A stretch of DNA of 64,000 nt, taken from positions 2,387,579 through 2,451,578 of the forward strand of contig NC_007955.1 in assembly GCF_000013725.1 (NCBI RefSeq), read 5' to 3'. Below the pieces are notes generated by a model. The model did no database searches and had not been told where the DNA came from. It worked only from the letters and a program-made list of their open reading frames with translations. Below are positions 9,621-18,766 of this stretch, one piece after another (the first letter of the stretch is position 1; each line of letters starts with the position of its first letter). The DNA is from Methanococcoides burtonii DSM 6242. Its GTDB lineage: Archaea; Halobacteriota; Methanosarcinia; Methanosarcinales; Methanosarcinaceae. The translations under genes and the position numbers were made by a program.

Positions 9621-11393
9621 TCTACCCTTTTTGTGCTTGCAGCCATTTTATCCGGGTCAACTACAACTTCAATAAGTGATGCCTTTTCGGATGAGAATGC
9701 TTTTTTAAGTGCATCATCGAGATCTTTCGGGTCTTCTATTCTGTAACCTTCGCCTCCGGTAGATCTGGCAAATTCTGCAAAGTTGGGATTCGGGAAGCTC
9801 ACTCCGTATTCGGGATAATTGTCTCGTAGCTGTTCTTTCTTTATGTTCTTGAGCTTACCATCGTTAAAGACTATGACATTAATGCCAAGGCCTTCTCTTA
9901 CAGCGGTGGTAAAATCCCCCATTAACATTGCAAAGCCACCATCGCCTGTAACGCATATGACCTGCTTATCCGGATAATCAAGTTTCGCTGATAATGCAGC
10001 CGGAAGTGCAAATCCCATACTTGCAATGTTTGCGGACATGAATGTTCTCTGTCCTTCACACACGAACTTCTTGGAACCAGTATGTATGGTCCCCTACATC
10101 GACACAGATGATCGCATCTTTGTCTGCATGGCGTTTTATGGCCTGTATCACATAACCGGAACTTATCGGAATAGAAAGGTCGTTTGATTCGGCTTCAAGT
10201 TCTTCGCGGTGTTCCTGTTTCATTCTGTCGATATATTCAAGAAATTCGGTGTTCTCTCTCTTCCTCTCAATAAGTGGCAGAAGTTTTTGGAGAACAAGTT
10301 CCGCATCACCAACGATCCCTGCATCAACATCAAATGTCTTGCCGAGCTTTGTCGGATCGATATCTATCTGTACTATCTTTATTCCCGAAGGTACAAGGTT
10401 TGCCTGCCTGAAACCAGAACCCATGATAACTATCAGATCACAGTTCTTTATTGCCTTTGCAGCGTGTTTCGAACCGATTGACCCGAGTACACCAAGACTA
10501 AACCGATCATTTTCATGTACGACACCTTTTGCTCTTGATGTAGTTGCAACAGGTGCGTTCAGTTTTGCAGATAGCTCCTTTATTAACTTTCCACTATGTC
10601 TGGAACCCCAGCCTACAAAGAGGGTGATCTTCTGACATCCATTGATAAGGTTTGCAGCTTTTCGAACATCTTCATCTCTTGGGGCTGTTTTGTTGGAGAA
10701 TATCCTTTTTTCGATAGGATAAACCTTCTCATCAAGCTTTTCTGCAAGTATATCTGTTGGTGTGCTCAATACCGATACACCGGGTTTCTTGAATGCATAT
10801 TTAGTCGCCATTGTGACAAGCTTAAGAGCCTGATTCTCCCTTGCAATGGTCTCTGCGAATTCCGTGAATGGTTTGAACAGTTCTATCTGGTCTATTTCCT
10901 GAAACGCTTCACTTCCAAGATATACTTCAGGTATTTGTCCTGCAAATGCAAGTACTGGACTTCTGTCAGTGGCAGCATCCATCAATCCGGTTATCAGGTT
11001 AGTGCAACCCGGACCTGCTATGGACATGCATACTCCGAGCTCTCCTGTCATCTTCCCATGAGCTGATGCCATAAAAGCAGCTGTCTCCTCGTGTCGTGTA
11101 AGGATGAATCTTATTTTTTCACTCTTTCGAATGGCTTCTATTAGCGGTAAATTGGAATCTCCTGGTATTCCGTAAACATACTTTACACCAAATATCTCAA
11201 GTTGCTCAATTATCTTCTCTGCAACAGTGGTCTTTATATCTTCTTTACCTTTACCTTCTTCCTCTGCAACGAATGCAGACTTTGGAGCGCCGCAGACAGG
11301 ACATGTGAAGTCGTCAGGCAGGGAATCGAAATCCTGCCCTTCCGCTTCTTCATCATAGACCCAGTTACAGACGGAACATCTGTGTTTACCCAT
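9617..11393 (-). pseudogene. Rubredoxin-TPP enzyme (pyruvate oxidase/acetolactate synthase-like) fusion, frameshifted
   Basis: Residues 1-45 form a rubredoxin domain (CSVCNWVYDEE ... FTCPVCGAPKSAF, four Fe-binding Cys). It is followed by a thiamine-pyrophosphate enzyme of the acetolactate synthase/pyruvate oxidase type: RHEETAAFMASAHGK with the catalytic Glu, SIAGPGCTNL, then the TPP-binding VTGDGGFAM in the second piece. The upstream frame stops at 10056 just after DVGDHTYWF. The remainder continues in another frame from about 10070 (FVCEGQRTFMSANIASMG). A 2-base loss or 1-base gain within 10062-10080 explains the break, so this is a frameshifted gene or a sequencing error. Rubredoxin suggests electron transfer to or from the flavin/TPP site. 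It lies 24 bases after the CDGSH gene. Confidence 0.8.
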
Positions 11394-11417
11394 GTTATAT
11401 CCTCGCAGAGAGTGTAT

Positions 11418-12053
11418 TTAGTTCTTCTCGTCTTTGAATTCAATGTGCCAGTGTTCTCCGCTACAGAAGGGTTTGTTCTTTGAAGCACCACACCTGCAAA
11501 GGGTAAAATGCTCTTTTGGTTCGGAGGTATTTCCATCGGGATCATCGAACTCTATCCTGCCTACGGCATCATATGGTCCATCCTTTGTGACCGTGATGCC
11601 AGGTTTTCGATCAACATCTTTGTGCAGGACTCCATCCTTTGTGTAACTAAGGGCACCTGAAGGGCACATCTCTACGACCCTGATTATATCTTTTACACTT
11701 GCACCATCAGGATCGACCCATGGTTCTTCTTTCATTCTAAAAACGGTTGGAAGATTGTTTGTACAGTATCCACGATGGGAGCATACACCCCTGTTGTCAT
11801 GGATAGTAATATCCTTTCCAACATAGGTATCGACCTTGTCAGGTTGTCTGCCTTCTACCTTTTCGCCAGTGAATCCCACTTTTAAATGTGTTCCGTCACA
11901 GAACGGTTTGTTCGAAGAATGGCCACAGCGACAAAGGGCTACCATTGACTGCGGTTCGAAAGTATCTCCCTTTGAGTTCTTCAGGTCGTTCAGTTCCTTT
12001 GCAATATATGGTCCGTTCGTTGATGGCTGGATGGATGTCTTGTTCTCTGTCAT
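11418..12053 (-). CDS. Double CDGSH iron-sulfur protein with central ferredoxin-like domain
   Basis: The 211-residue protein has two CDGSH-type [2Fe-2S] binding loops: CRCGHSSNKPFCDGTH near residue 41 and CRCGASKNKPFCSGEH near residue 189. Each shows the C-x-C-x8-C-x3-H ligand pattern. Between them lies a divergent single-cluster domain (GVCSHRGYCTNNLPTVF and VVEMCPSGALSY) resembling the Fer4_19 family. It is likely a cytoplasmic redox carrier. It sits between mscS (26 bases upstream) and the rubredoxin-TPP enzyme (24 bases downstream), so it may pass electrons to that enzyme; this link is inference from position. Confidence 0.85.
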   Translation of the reverse strand: MTENKTSIQPSTNGPYIAKELNDLKNSKGDTFEPQSMVALCRCGHSSNKPFCDGTHLKVGFTGEKVEGRQPDKVDTYVGKDITIHDNRGVCSHRGYCTNNLPTVFRMKEEPWVDPDGASVKDIIRVVEMCPSGALSYTKDGVLHKDVDRKPGITVTKDGPYDAVGRIEFDDPDGNTSEPKEHFTLCRCGASKNKPFCSGEHWHIEFKDEKN

Positions 12054-12079
12054 TTATTAAACCCCCTAAATTAAAATGA

Positions 12080-12856
12080 TCATTCTTTTTCTATATGCAC
12101 GTCCAGTTGTGGATATGGGATCTCGATGCCTTCTTCTTTGTATGCTTTCAGGATGCCGTTCGTCAATGCACCCTTTACTCCCCAGTAATCCGCTGTATTT
12201 GTCCATGCCCGAAGTTGCAGGTTCACTGATGAATCTGTGAGTGCAGTTGTCACGACAGCTGGTGCAGGGTCTGCATGGACCATTGGATTCTCTTTCATAA
12301 GCTTCATGGCAACTTTTAATGCATCTTCGGGTTTGGTATCGTAGCTGACTCCCACATCAACATCGACTCTTCGGGTGGGCATTCTTGTTGCATTGACAAT
12401 AGGGCTTCCCCATACCAGTTTATTTGGTATTGTGATGAGCTTGTTGTCCGGAGTAAGCAGGTCGGTCGCCATGATACCTACCTCATGTACGGTTCCTGAA
12501 TATCCTGTTACTTCCAAGTACTCTCCTTTATCGAAAGGTCGAAGTGTGGCGATCCAGACACCGGCTGCAATATTTGTCAATGTATCCTGCATTCCAAAAC
12601 CAAGGATCAGTCCTATGACTGCTGAAAGTCCGACAATGACCGAGCTAATGTCAGGTCCAAGCATTGATACTGTTGCAAGAATGACTGCGACATAGAGAAG
12701 TGCAAGAATGAATTTAGACAGGAATTCTACAATAAGTTCCGGTAGATTCGTTTTCTGCAATCCGTTCTTGAATATTTTTATGAGGACTTTTGCAACAATG
12801 ATGCCTAATACGAGTACTATCAATGCTGATAAAAGGTCAAAATATGTCAATTCCAT
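12080..12856 (-). CDS. mscS: MscS-family mechanosensitive channel
   Basis: A 258-residue small MscS homologue. Three hydrophobic segments cover about residues 8-28, 48-68 and 75-100. They are followed by the MscS pore and beta-domain region: GLILGFGMQDTLTNIAAGVW, then RPFDKGEYLEVTGYSGTVHE and PNKLVWGSPIVNATRMPTRR. It would release osmolytes on hypo-osmotic shock. It heads a minus-strand group with the CDGSH and TPP genes. The 525 bases upstream, shared with the MarR gene at 13382, are non-coding. Confidence 0.88.
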   Translation of the reverse strand: MELTYFDLLSALIVLVLGIIVAKVLIKIFKNGLQKTNLPELIVEFLSKFILALLYVAVILATVSMLGPDISSVIVGLSAVIGLILGFGMQDTLTNIAAGVWIATLRPFDKGEYLEVTGYSGTVHEVGIMATDLLTPDNKLITIPNKLVWGSPIVNATRMPTRRVDVDVGVSYDTKPEDALKVAMKLMKENPMVHADPAPAVVTTALTDSSVNLQLRAWTNTADYWGVKGALTNGILKAYKEEGIEIPYPQLDVHIEKE

Positions 12857-13067
12857 GTATGGTATGTTTTGTGATAACGTTGTACCAACTCCCCAATTTG
12901 TTTAATAGTTAATGTTTTGTGGTCATCGTAGATATATGGTATCTTTCCACTTCCAAAATGCTTCTTCTTCTAATATCAATATTTGAAGATCTTCTTGTAT
13001 TCCTCCTTAATATTCATTGACAAAATGTTTTTATAGAATAAATTCGATGTAGGGGCTGACTCCAAAC

Positions 13068-13097
13068 GAGGAGGTGTGTCCAATTCCACTCCTCCTC
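13068..13097. other. G/C-rich hairpin in the mscS/marR intergenic region
   Basis: GAGGAGG (13068-13074) pairs with CCTCCTC (13091-13097). Inside, after one T/T mismatch, GTG pairs with CAC around an 8-base loop. A TATA-like TTTATAG lies near 13029-13036, about 25 bases before position 13060, so a short transcript could begin just before the hairpin. No reading frame is evident. The remaining 12857-13270 sequence shows nothing else I can name. Confidence 0.4.
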
Positions 13098-13270
13098 CAA
13101 CTCATTCATATCATTTATTTTTCTGTTCCATATTCCATTAATGTGTCGCATGATTACGTTTTTTATTTTGGGGTCTATTAGTTTTTTCTTGTATATTCTC
13201 TATTCTAGGCAGGGCGATATATCGTCACAAGTTCTCATTGGTATTCATACGCGTCATTTAACTCAAAAAC

Positions 13271-13336
13271 CTTATATATAAATATGAATATTAGAAAAAC
13301 CAACTATTCGATTATCTAAAGATACGGTAATCGAAT
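13271..13336 (+). promoter_or_regulatory. Promoter and 9-bp inverted repeat upstream of the MarR-RND operon
   Basis: A strong TATA element (CTTATATATAAAT, 13271-13283) is followed by a perfect inverted repeat, ATTCGATTA at 13306-13314 and TAATCGAAT at 13328-13336. The arm starts are 22 bp apart, about two helical turns. Its place just after the expected transcription start suggests an operator for autorepression by the adjacent MarR protein (inference). Confidence 0.6.
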
Positions 13337-13381
13337 CTTGGATTGCCCAAGTTATGATCTTAAAAATTACGGAGGTGCATT

Positions 13382-13885
13382 GTGGATAAAACAAAACAAA
13401 TAATAGAGTTGCGTCTTGAAATTGACTATCTTAAAAGAAAAATAGAAAGCAACATTGTCGGTCAGTTCGTTGAAAAAGATGATATTTGTTTGAACAAAAC
13501 CGCAAATAAGGCTATTCATTTTATAAAGCGTGAAGGGGAGGTCATGCCTTCCAATCTTGCAAAATATCTGGAGATCAAGAAAAGTAGTGCCACAAGCCTG
13601 ATCGATTCTCTTGAAACTGAGGGGCTTGTTTATCGAAAGGATGATCCGTCTGATCGCAGGAAAACATTATTGGGTCTTACTGAAAATGGGCTAGAACGAT
13701 CTAAATATATGATCGATAAAATGTGCAGTGTTGCATCAGAATGTATGTCCGATCTGAGCGATGAGGATATTGATGAAGCACTAAATGCACTGAAGATCCT
13801 CGTCAAATTCCATACACATATGCACTCTAATACTCCTTTGTTCCTTGAGAAGATGGCTCAGGAAAAATGTTCGGATAACTCATAA
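13382..13885 (+). CDS. MarR-family transcriptional regulator
   Basis: A 167-residue winged-helix regulator. The helix-turn-helix is around residues 45-75 (MPSNLAKYLEIKKSSATSLI), followed by the MarR wing signature VYRKDDPSDRRKTLLGLTENG. It starts at GTG 13382, seven bases after ACGGAGGT. It precedes an RND exporter and two surface proteins in a tight cluster and most likely controls them through the inverted repeat at 13306-13336. A MarR protein in front of an RND pump usually responds to a toxic small molecule; the ligand is unknown. Confidence 0.88.
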   Translation: MDKTKQIIELRLEIDYLKRKIESNIVGQFVEKDDICLNKTANKAIHFIKREGEVMPSNLAKYLEIKKSSATSLIDSLETEGLVYRKDDPSDRRKTLLGLTENGLERSKYMIDKMCSVASECMSDLSDEDIDEALNALKILVKFHTHMHSNTPLFLEKMAQEKCSDNS

Positions 13886-16283
13886 GGAGGTAGTCATCAT
13901 AAAGAACTTATTCGAAAAACTGGGCGTCTTTATTGAGAGCAACACTATCCCTATAATATTAGTAGCCTTATTGCTCGTCCTTGTCTCTGTCCAGGGTGCA
14001 CAGAACATTACTATGGAATCCGGAACTGATACATTTGTTGAGAAAACTTCCCAACTGTATCAGGATTTTGATCACCTCTATATGAACATCTTCGGCATTG
14101 AAGCCATTGTTGTCATAGTTGAGGATGGGCAGGTGAGTGATCCTGCTGCACTGCAGGCAATGGACCGGTTCGAACACATGACATTGTCGCTTCCCGGAGT
14201 TGTAGGGGTTCAAAGTGCGACCTCTGTCATCAAGGATGCCAATTACAAGGTGAACGGTGAAGCAGCATTGCCGGAAGATGAGGCAGAACTTGCAGCATTG
14301 ATAAGGGACTATGTGCCGGAGGGATTGATGCCTGATGCAACTCATGCACTTATGTATGTGGAGATGGCAGGCTCAACCTCGGACGAACAGAAACAGGAGA
14401 TCTTGCGTGAACTTGAGGTTTCGGTCTCAATGGCAGAATTCCCTCCTGACTATAATGTAGTGGTTACCGGAGAACCGGCTTTCATGGTTTCCATGAACAA
14501 TGCAATGATGTCCAGCATGGCAGTATTGCTTGGTCTTTCAGTCATATTGATGGTCGTTGTTCTCTACCTCGTATTCGGTCATGTCAGATGGAGGCTTATG
14601 CCATTGGCAATCGTGCTACTGGGTATCATCTATACGTTCGGAGCTATGGGTTATCTTGAGATACCCATGACCATGGTTTCAATGGCAGCTTTCCCTGTAT
14701 TGATAGGGCTTGGCATTGATTATGCCATTCAGTTCCATAATCGTATCGAAGAAGAACTTGAACGGGGTGAATCTCCTGAGGCCGCTGTGGTGGATACTAT
14801 CAAGCACACTGGCCCTGCTGTTCTGATCGCACTTATTATTACTGCACTGGGTTTTTTCTCCCTTCTTACTTCCAGTGTACCTATGATACAGGATTTTGCA
14901 AAATTGCTTCTCATAGGTATTGCGATGTGTTTCCTTGCATCCCTGTTTGTCGGAGTGACAGTAATATATGGTCTTAATCACATGCAATCGATACGTAAAG
15001 AGAAATTTGCAAAATTATTTTCAAATGGAAAAAGCAAGTCGAAAGCATCTTCTTCCACTCAGGATACTAAGCCTGATCTTATGGAAAGGTTGCTTGGAAG
15101 TACTACCACCTTCACTCTAAAGCATCCTTTTCTGATACTTTTTATAGCTCTTCTCACCTGTAGTGCTGGCTTGGTGGCTGATACTCAAGTAGGTATCCAG
15201 ACAGATACGGAGTCGTTCGTTCCGCAGGACCTTCCTGCACTGATAGACCTTGGGCACCTTTCTGATATCACTGGTGGTGAGGACCAGTTCAACATAATTA
15301 TAAAGACTAATAATGTGGCTGATCCCGAACTTCTGCAATGGATGGATGAGTTTGCCGAGCATGAGGTCGATAGTCGAAGCAATATTCTCGGGGCGGAGAG
15401 TATGGCCTCTGTCATCAGTTCAATGAATGGTGGCGTTATTCCCGACAGTGAAGCTGAGGTAAATGCCCTGTATGATCAGATGCCTGCTCAGCAGAAAGAG
15501 CGTTTCATGTATGGTGGGAATATGCTCTTGCTGAATCTGAACATTGGTGATGCAATGGGCAGTCTTGGTATGGAGGGCATTGAAGCTCTTATCGATGTTG
15601 TCGAGGATGATATGGTGTGGATGGCTCCGCCACCGGGTGTATCTGCAACGATAACTGGAAGCAATGTGGTCTTTACAGAAGTCATCGGTGCCCTCACATC
15701 CGGAAGAGTCTTTATGACCTATCTTGGCCTTGGTCTGGTATTTGGAGGATTACTTTTGATCTATCGTGATCTTCTCAAAGCGCTTGTGCCTGTTATTACT
15801 ATGTTCATGGTCGTTGGCTGGTCAGGTGGTCTGATGTATCTTCTGGGTATGGATTATACACCAATGACAGCTACACTGGGTGCGCTCATTCTTGGAGTTG
15901 GTTCCGAGTATGCTGTGCTGATGATGGAGAGATATTTCGAGGAAAAAGAGAAAGGTGCTACTCCTGAGGAAGCTATGTCGGAAGCGGGTACCAAGATCGG
16001 TAAAGCCATTATCACTTCAGGCCTTACTACGCTGTTTGGATTTTGTGCATTGGCAGTGTCTGATTTCGATATAATTAGCAGCTTTGGTATTATAACTGTG
16101 ATAGATGTGGGGCTTGCTTTGTTCGCAACGTTTGTCATCTTCCCGCCTGTGATGGTATCGCTTGACAATTTCCGTGAAAAGAGGAAAGCAGCAAAAACAT
16201 TACTTGATGGATCATTTGAAAATGAAGGACTGGATCGAGAAATCGGTACTTATGGCAATGAACCGGGGGCTGATGCCTTTTGA
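13845..16283 (+). CDS. RND superfamily exporter (MMPL/HAE3-like)
   Basis: An about 800-residue RND transporter with the usual twofold plan. A first membrane helix (PIILVALLLVLVSVQG) is followed by an extracytoplasmic loop, a block of five helices starting near MAVLLGLSVILMVVVLYLVF, and GLGIDYAIQFHNRIEEEL. A second copy ends with LGVGSEYAVLMMERYFEEKE and further helices. Similar archaeal proteins are grouped with hopanoid/lipid-type exporters. The first ATG (13845) overlaps marR by 41 bases and gives an unusual basic leader. AAGGAGG at 13884-13890 instead points to a start near ATC 13896 or ATA 13899, neither a standard start codon. The stop overlaps the next gene (TGATG). Confidence 0.85.
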   Translation: MRRWLRKNVRITHKEVVIIKNLFEKLGVFIESNTIPIILVALLLVLVSVQGAQNITMESGTDTFVEKTSQLYQDFDHLYMNIFGIEAIVVIVEDGQVSDPAALQAMDRFEHMTLSLPGVVGVQSATSVIKDANYKVNGEAALPEDEAELAALIRDYVPEGLMPDATHALMYVEMAGSTSDEQKQEILRELEVSVSMAEFPPDYNVVVTGEPAFMVSMNNAMMSSMAVLLGLSVILMVVVLYLVFGHVRWRLMPLAIVLLGIIYTFGAMGYLEIPMTMVSMAAFPVLIGLGIDYAIQFHNRIEEELERGESPEAAVVDTIKHTGPAVLIALIITALGFFSLLTSSVPMIQDFAKLLLIGIAMCFLASLFVGVTVIYGLNHMQSIRKEKFAKLFSNGKSKSKASSSTQDTKPDLMERLLGSTTTFTLKHPFLILFIALLTCSAGLVADTQVGIQTDTESFVPQDLPALIDLGHLSDITGGEDQFNIIIKTNNVADPELLQWMDEFAEHEVDSRSNILGAESMASVISSMNGGVIPDSEAEVNALYDQMPAQQKERFMYGGNMLLLNLNIGDAMGSLGMEGIEALIDVVEDDMVWMAPPPGVSATITGSNVVFTEVIGALTSGRVFMTYLGLGLVFGGLLLIYRDLLKALVPVITMFMVVGWSGGLMYLLGMDYTPMTATLGALILGVGSEYAVLMMERYFEEKEKGATPEEAMSEAGTKIGKAIITSGLTTLFGFCALAVSDFDIISSFGIITVIDVGLALFATFVIFPPVMVSLDNFREKRKAAKTLLDGSFENEGLDREIGTYGNEPGADAF

Positions 16284-17389
16284 TGATGAATTGTAAATAT
16301 ACAAAAAAACAGAAATATGTTAATTCAGCGGTCATGCTAACATTCTTGTTGGCCATGGCTTTGCTTGTTCTGGCAGCTTCTCCTTTAGCGGAAGCAAAAG
16401 AGTTCATTCAGCCGAATCATGAATTTTCCACCAATTATTATGACGGATACGGCGAACCGGATATCTATGCTTCCGTTCTGGGGGACGTTGAGTTTGAACG
16501 AGGAGAGACTGCGCAGGTGCGTGTTGTTCTTTCCAACAGAGGTGTTTTGCATGGCTTTAAGGCAAGGGGTAATGTGGGGACGGATGAGGGATTGCATTCC
16601 TTGTCCTTAAAGGAGCTTGAATATGAGTCATTGAGGACCACAGCATTCGGCATTAAGGCTGAAATGATATCTTCTACAGATCATATAGAGGTAGATCCGA
16701 TCACGAGCGTCCAGACTCTTGAAAAGCTTTCGCCAGGTGTGCTTCCTGATGATCCTATGTCCTTTACTATAACTATCTCTGACAATGCTCCGGCAGGCAG
16801 CTATATGATTTTGCTCCCTGTGAGCTATGAATTCCAGGATGAGGTGGAGATGACCGATGGAATTACTATCAGGATCGGTTTGCCTGATGTTGATCATACT
16901 TCTTTCTATAAGATAAGGAATACAACGCTTCAGATCCCGGTTATCATCGAACCTTCTGCAAAGTTTGTGGTTTCTGAGGTCGAAGGTGAACTTACGTCAG
17001 GAAAATCTGGTACTATCAATGTGACCTATACGAATATCGGTGAGGTTGAAGCATATGATGCATATGCCCGCATCATTACGATGAAACCTTTGAGCTCTAG
17101 CAGATCGGTCGTTAATCTTGGGAACGTTGCTCCTGGCGAGGATAAGACCGTTTCATTCAATGTTGCTTCGGAAATATCTGCTGTCGAGAAGATCTATGGT
17201 ATCGACAGTGAGATCAAATATCGCAATGATGATGACGAGATCGAGTTTTCGGATAACATCTTTGTTGAGGTTCCGATAAGGTCCAGGGAGTCCAGTATAA
17301 GTATCACTCTTGTAGCATTTGCAGGAATTCTATTGCTGGTTATCTACATGGGCTACAATACTTTAAGGAAGGCTAAAAAAGCTAAATAA
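16283..17389 (+). CDS. Membrane-anchored extracellular protein, COG1361/CARDB-like (first of two paralogues)
   Basis: A 368-residue protein with an N-terminal signal segment (VMLTFLLAMALLVLAASPLAEA), an extracytoplasmic body of beta-sandwich character and one C-terminal membrane helix (ITLVAFAGILLLVIYMGY) followed by a basic tail. The internal segment SGKSGTINVTYTNIGEVEAYDA resembles the CARDB-like folds of COG1361 S-layer-related proteins. Start ATG 16283 overlaps the RND stop codon. Position and topology suggest an accessory subunit of the RND exporter on the outer membrane face (inference). Confidence 0.8.
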   Translation: MMNCKYTKKQKYVNSAVMLTFLLAMALLVLAASPLAEAKEFIQPNHEFSTNYYDGYGEPDIYASVLGDVEFERGETAQVRVVLSNRGVLHGFKARGNVGTDEGLHSLSLKELEYESLRTTAFGIKAEMISSTDHIEVDPITSVQTLEKLSPGVLPDDPMSFTITISDNAPAGSYMILLPVSYEFQDEVEMTDGITIRIGLPDVDHTSFYKIRNTTLQIPVIIEPSAKFVVSEVEGELTSGKSGTINVTYTNIGEVEAYDAYARIITMKPLSSSRSVVNLGNVAPGEDKTVSFNVASEISAVEKIYGIDSEIKYRNDDDEIEFSDNIFVEVPIRSRESSISITLVAFAGILLLVIYMGYNTLRKAKKAK

Positions 17390-17431
17390 TGTTTTGAAAT
17401 TATCTACTTTACAATATCAAGAGGACTAATT

Positions 17432-18544
17432 ATGGTGAAAATGACCGATTCCAGATATGCTTTGCCAATTATGGCTTCACTTGCGGTATTGCTCCTTTGT
17501 GCAATTCCGGCAAGTGCTGAGTTTACGGCAGCGAATGCTGAACTTCCTGATTTCTTCAATTTTGATGAGAACTACTATACTGTATATGGTGGCCCTGATG
17601 TGACTGCAACCCTTGTGGGTGACAATAAATTTGAGCGCGGTGATTCCGTGACTTTGAACATCGATCTTATGAACAAAGGTCTTATTACAGGATTTAGATC
17701 TGAGGAAGATAGTACTTTCCTGAGTACTCTGGAACAGAAATTACAAAATACAGAAATGTCGTATGAATCCCAGCGTACTACTGCAATTGGTATTGTGGCG
17801 GTTCTAACATCTCTTGATCCGGATGTTGATGTCAAGTCCGGTCCTCAGGAAGCTGGAACCCTTGTTTCAGGCCAGCAGACAGAGTCTCCTGTACAGTTCA
17901 ATATCGAAATATCAAATAATGCAGTGTCTGGAAATTACCCTATGCGTCTGGACCTTTATTATGGATACCAGAAGAATGTGCAGATAAATGGTGACAATGA
18001 GACCAACCTTGGTATCACTAATATGGAGGTTGGCCTATGGTATGATGTTGGTGGGCAGAATACAACTTTCAATATCCTCGTAGAGGATGAAGCAAGGTTC
18101 GAAGTTACCAATGTTACCGGTGACCTATATCCTGATTCGGAGAGTATGGTCTATGTTACTTACAAGAATGTAGGCGATCTTCCAGCAAAGGATGCTACTG
18201 TAAGGATAAGTGCAGCTGATCCGTTCAGTACTACCGATGATCAGGCATTTTTGGGTACGCTTGGATCTGGTGAGAGCACAGTTGCAATTTTTAAGCTTAA
18301 GGTCGATGAACTTGCAGTTCCAAAGGCTTATGCTTTGAATAGCGAGGTCAAGTATGAGGATATAAAGGGACATGACCAGACATCTGATACTGTGAAGATC
18401 AAGACCGATGTACTTTCTACATCTGCAAAGTCCGATGGCTCTAATACGATGGTGATCATTGGTGCAGGTGTGGTCATAGTGCTTGCCGCTGCAGGATATT
18501 TTGTTTATCGAAGCAGGGTTTCAAAGAAAGATGGCGATGAGTGA
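17432..18544 (+). CDS. Membrane-anchored extracellular protein, COG1361/CARDB-like (second paralogue)
   Basis: A 370-residue paralogue of the preceding protein with the same order: signal peptide (MASLAVLLLCAIPASAEF), a YYTVYGGPDVTATLVGDNKF motif matching YYDGYGEPDIYASVLGDVEF in its neighbour, a CARDB-like segment near residue 240, and a C-terminal helix (MVIIGAGVVIVLAAAGYFVY). It lies 42 bases after its paralogue. Two such proteins behind one RND pump suggest a heteromeric or duplicated accessory component. No catalytic motif is visible. Confidence 0.8.
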   Translation: MVKMTDSRYALPIMASLAVLLLCAIPASAEFTAANAELPDFFNFDENYYTVYGGPDVTATLVGDNKFERGDSVTLNIDLMNKGLITGFRSEEDSTFLSTLEQKLQNTEMSYESQRTTAIGIVAVLTSLDPDVDVKSGPQEAGTLVSGQQTESPVQFNIEISNNAVSGNYPMRLDLYYGYQKNVQINGDNETNLGITNMEVGLWYDVGGQNTTFNILVEDEARFEVTNVTGDLYPDSESMVYVTYKNVGDLPAKDATVRISAADPFSTTDDQAFLGTLGSGESTVAIFKLKVDELAVPKAYALNSEVKYEDIKGHDQTSDTVKIKTDVLSTSAKSDGSNTMVIIGAGVVIVLAAAGYFVYRSRVSKKDGDE

Positions 18545-18652
18545 TCTTATCGCCTTTATTTTTGAAGTGTTCTTTTTTATTGTGATGTTTGATGTTTTGA
18601 TCTGATATGACATCACTAATAAGTATAGTATGATATTATTATGGTTGAAATC

Positions 18653-18664
18653 ACTTATATATTA
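18653..18664 (+). promoter_or_regulatory. TATA element upstream of the aIF2-gamma operon
   Basis: ACTTATATATTA lies about 105 bases before the TTG start of aIF2-gamma in an otherwise non-coding, A/T-rich stretch. The ribosome binding site GGAGGG is at 18751-18756. Confidence 0.5.
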
Positions 18665-18766
18665 GAAATGACATGGTATCACAAACTTTAAAGCAGCTAA
18701 TTTAATTTAGATAATCTATATTACATCACACTTTTATTTTAGCCCGATAGGGAGGGAAATCAAAAA

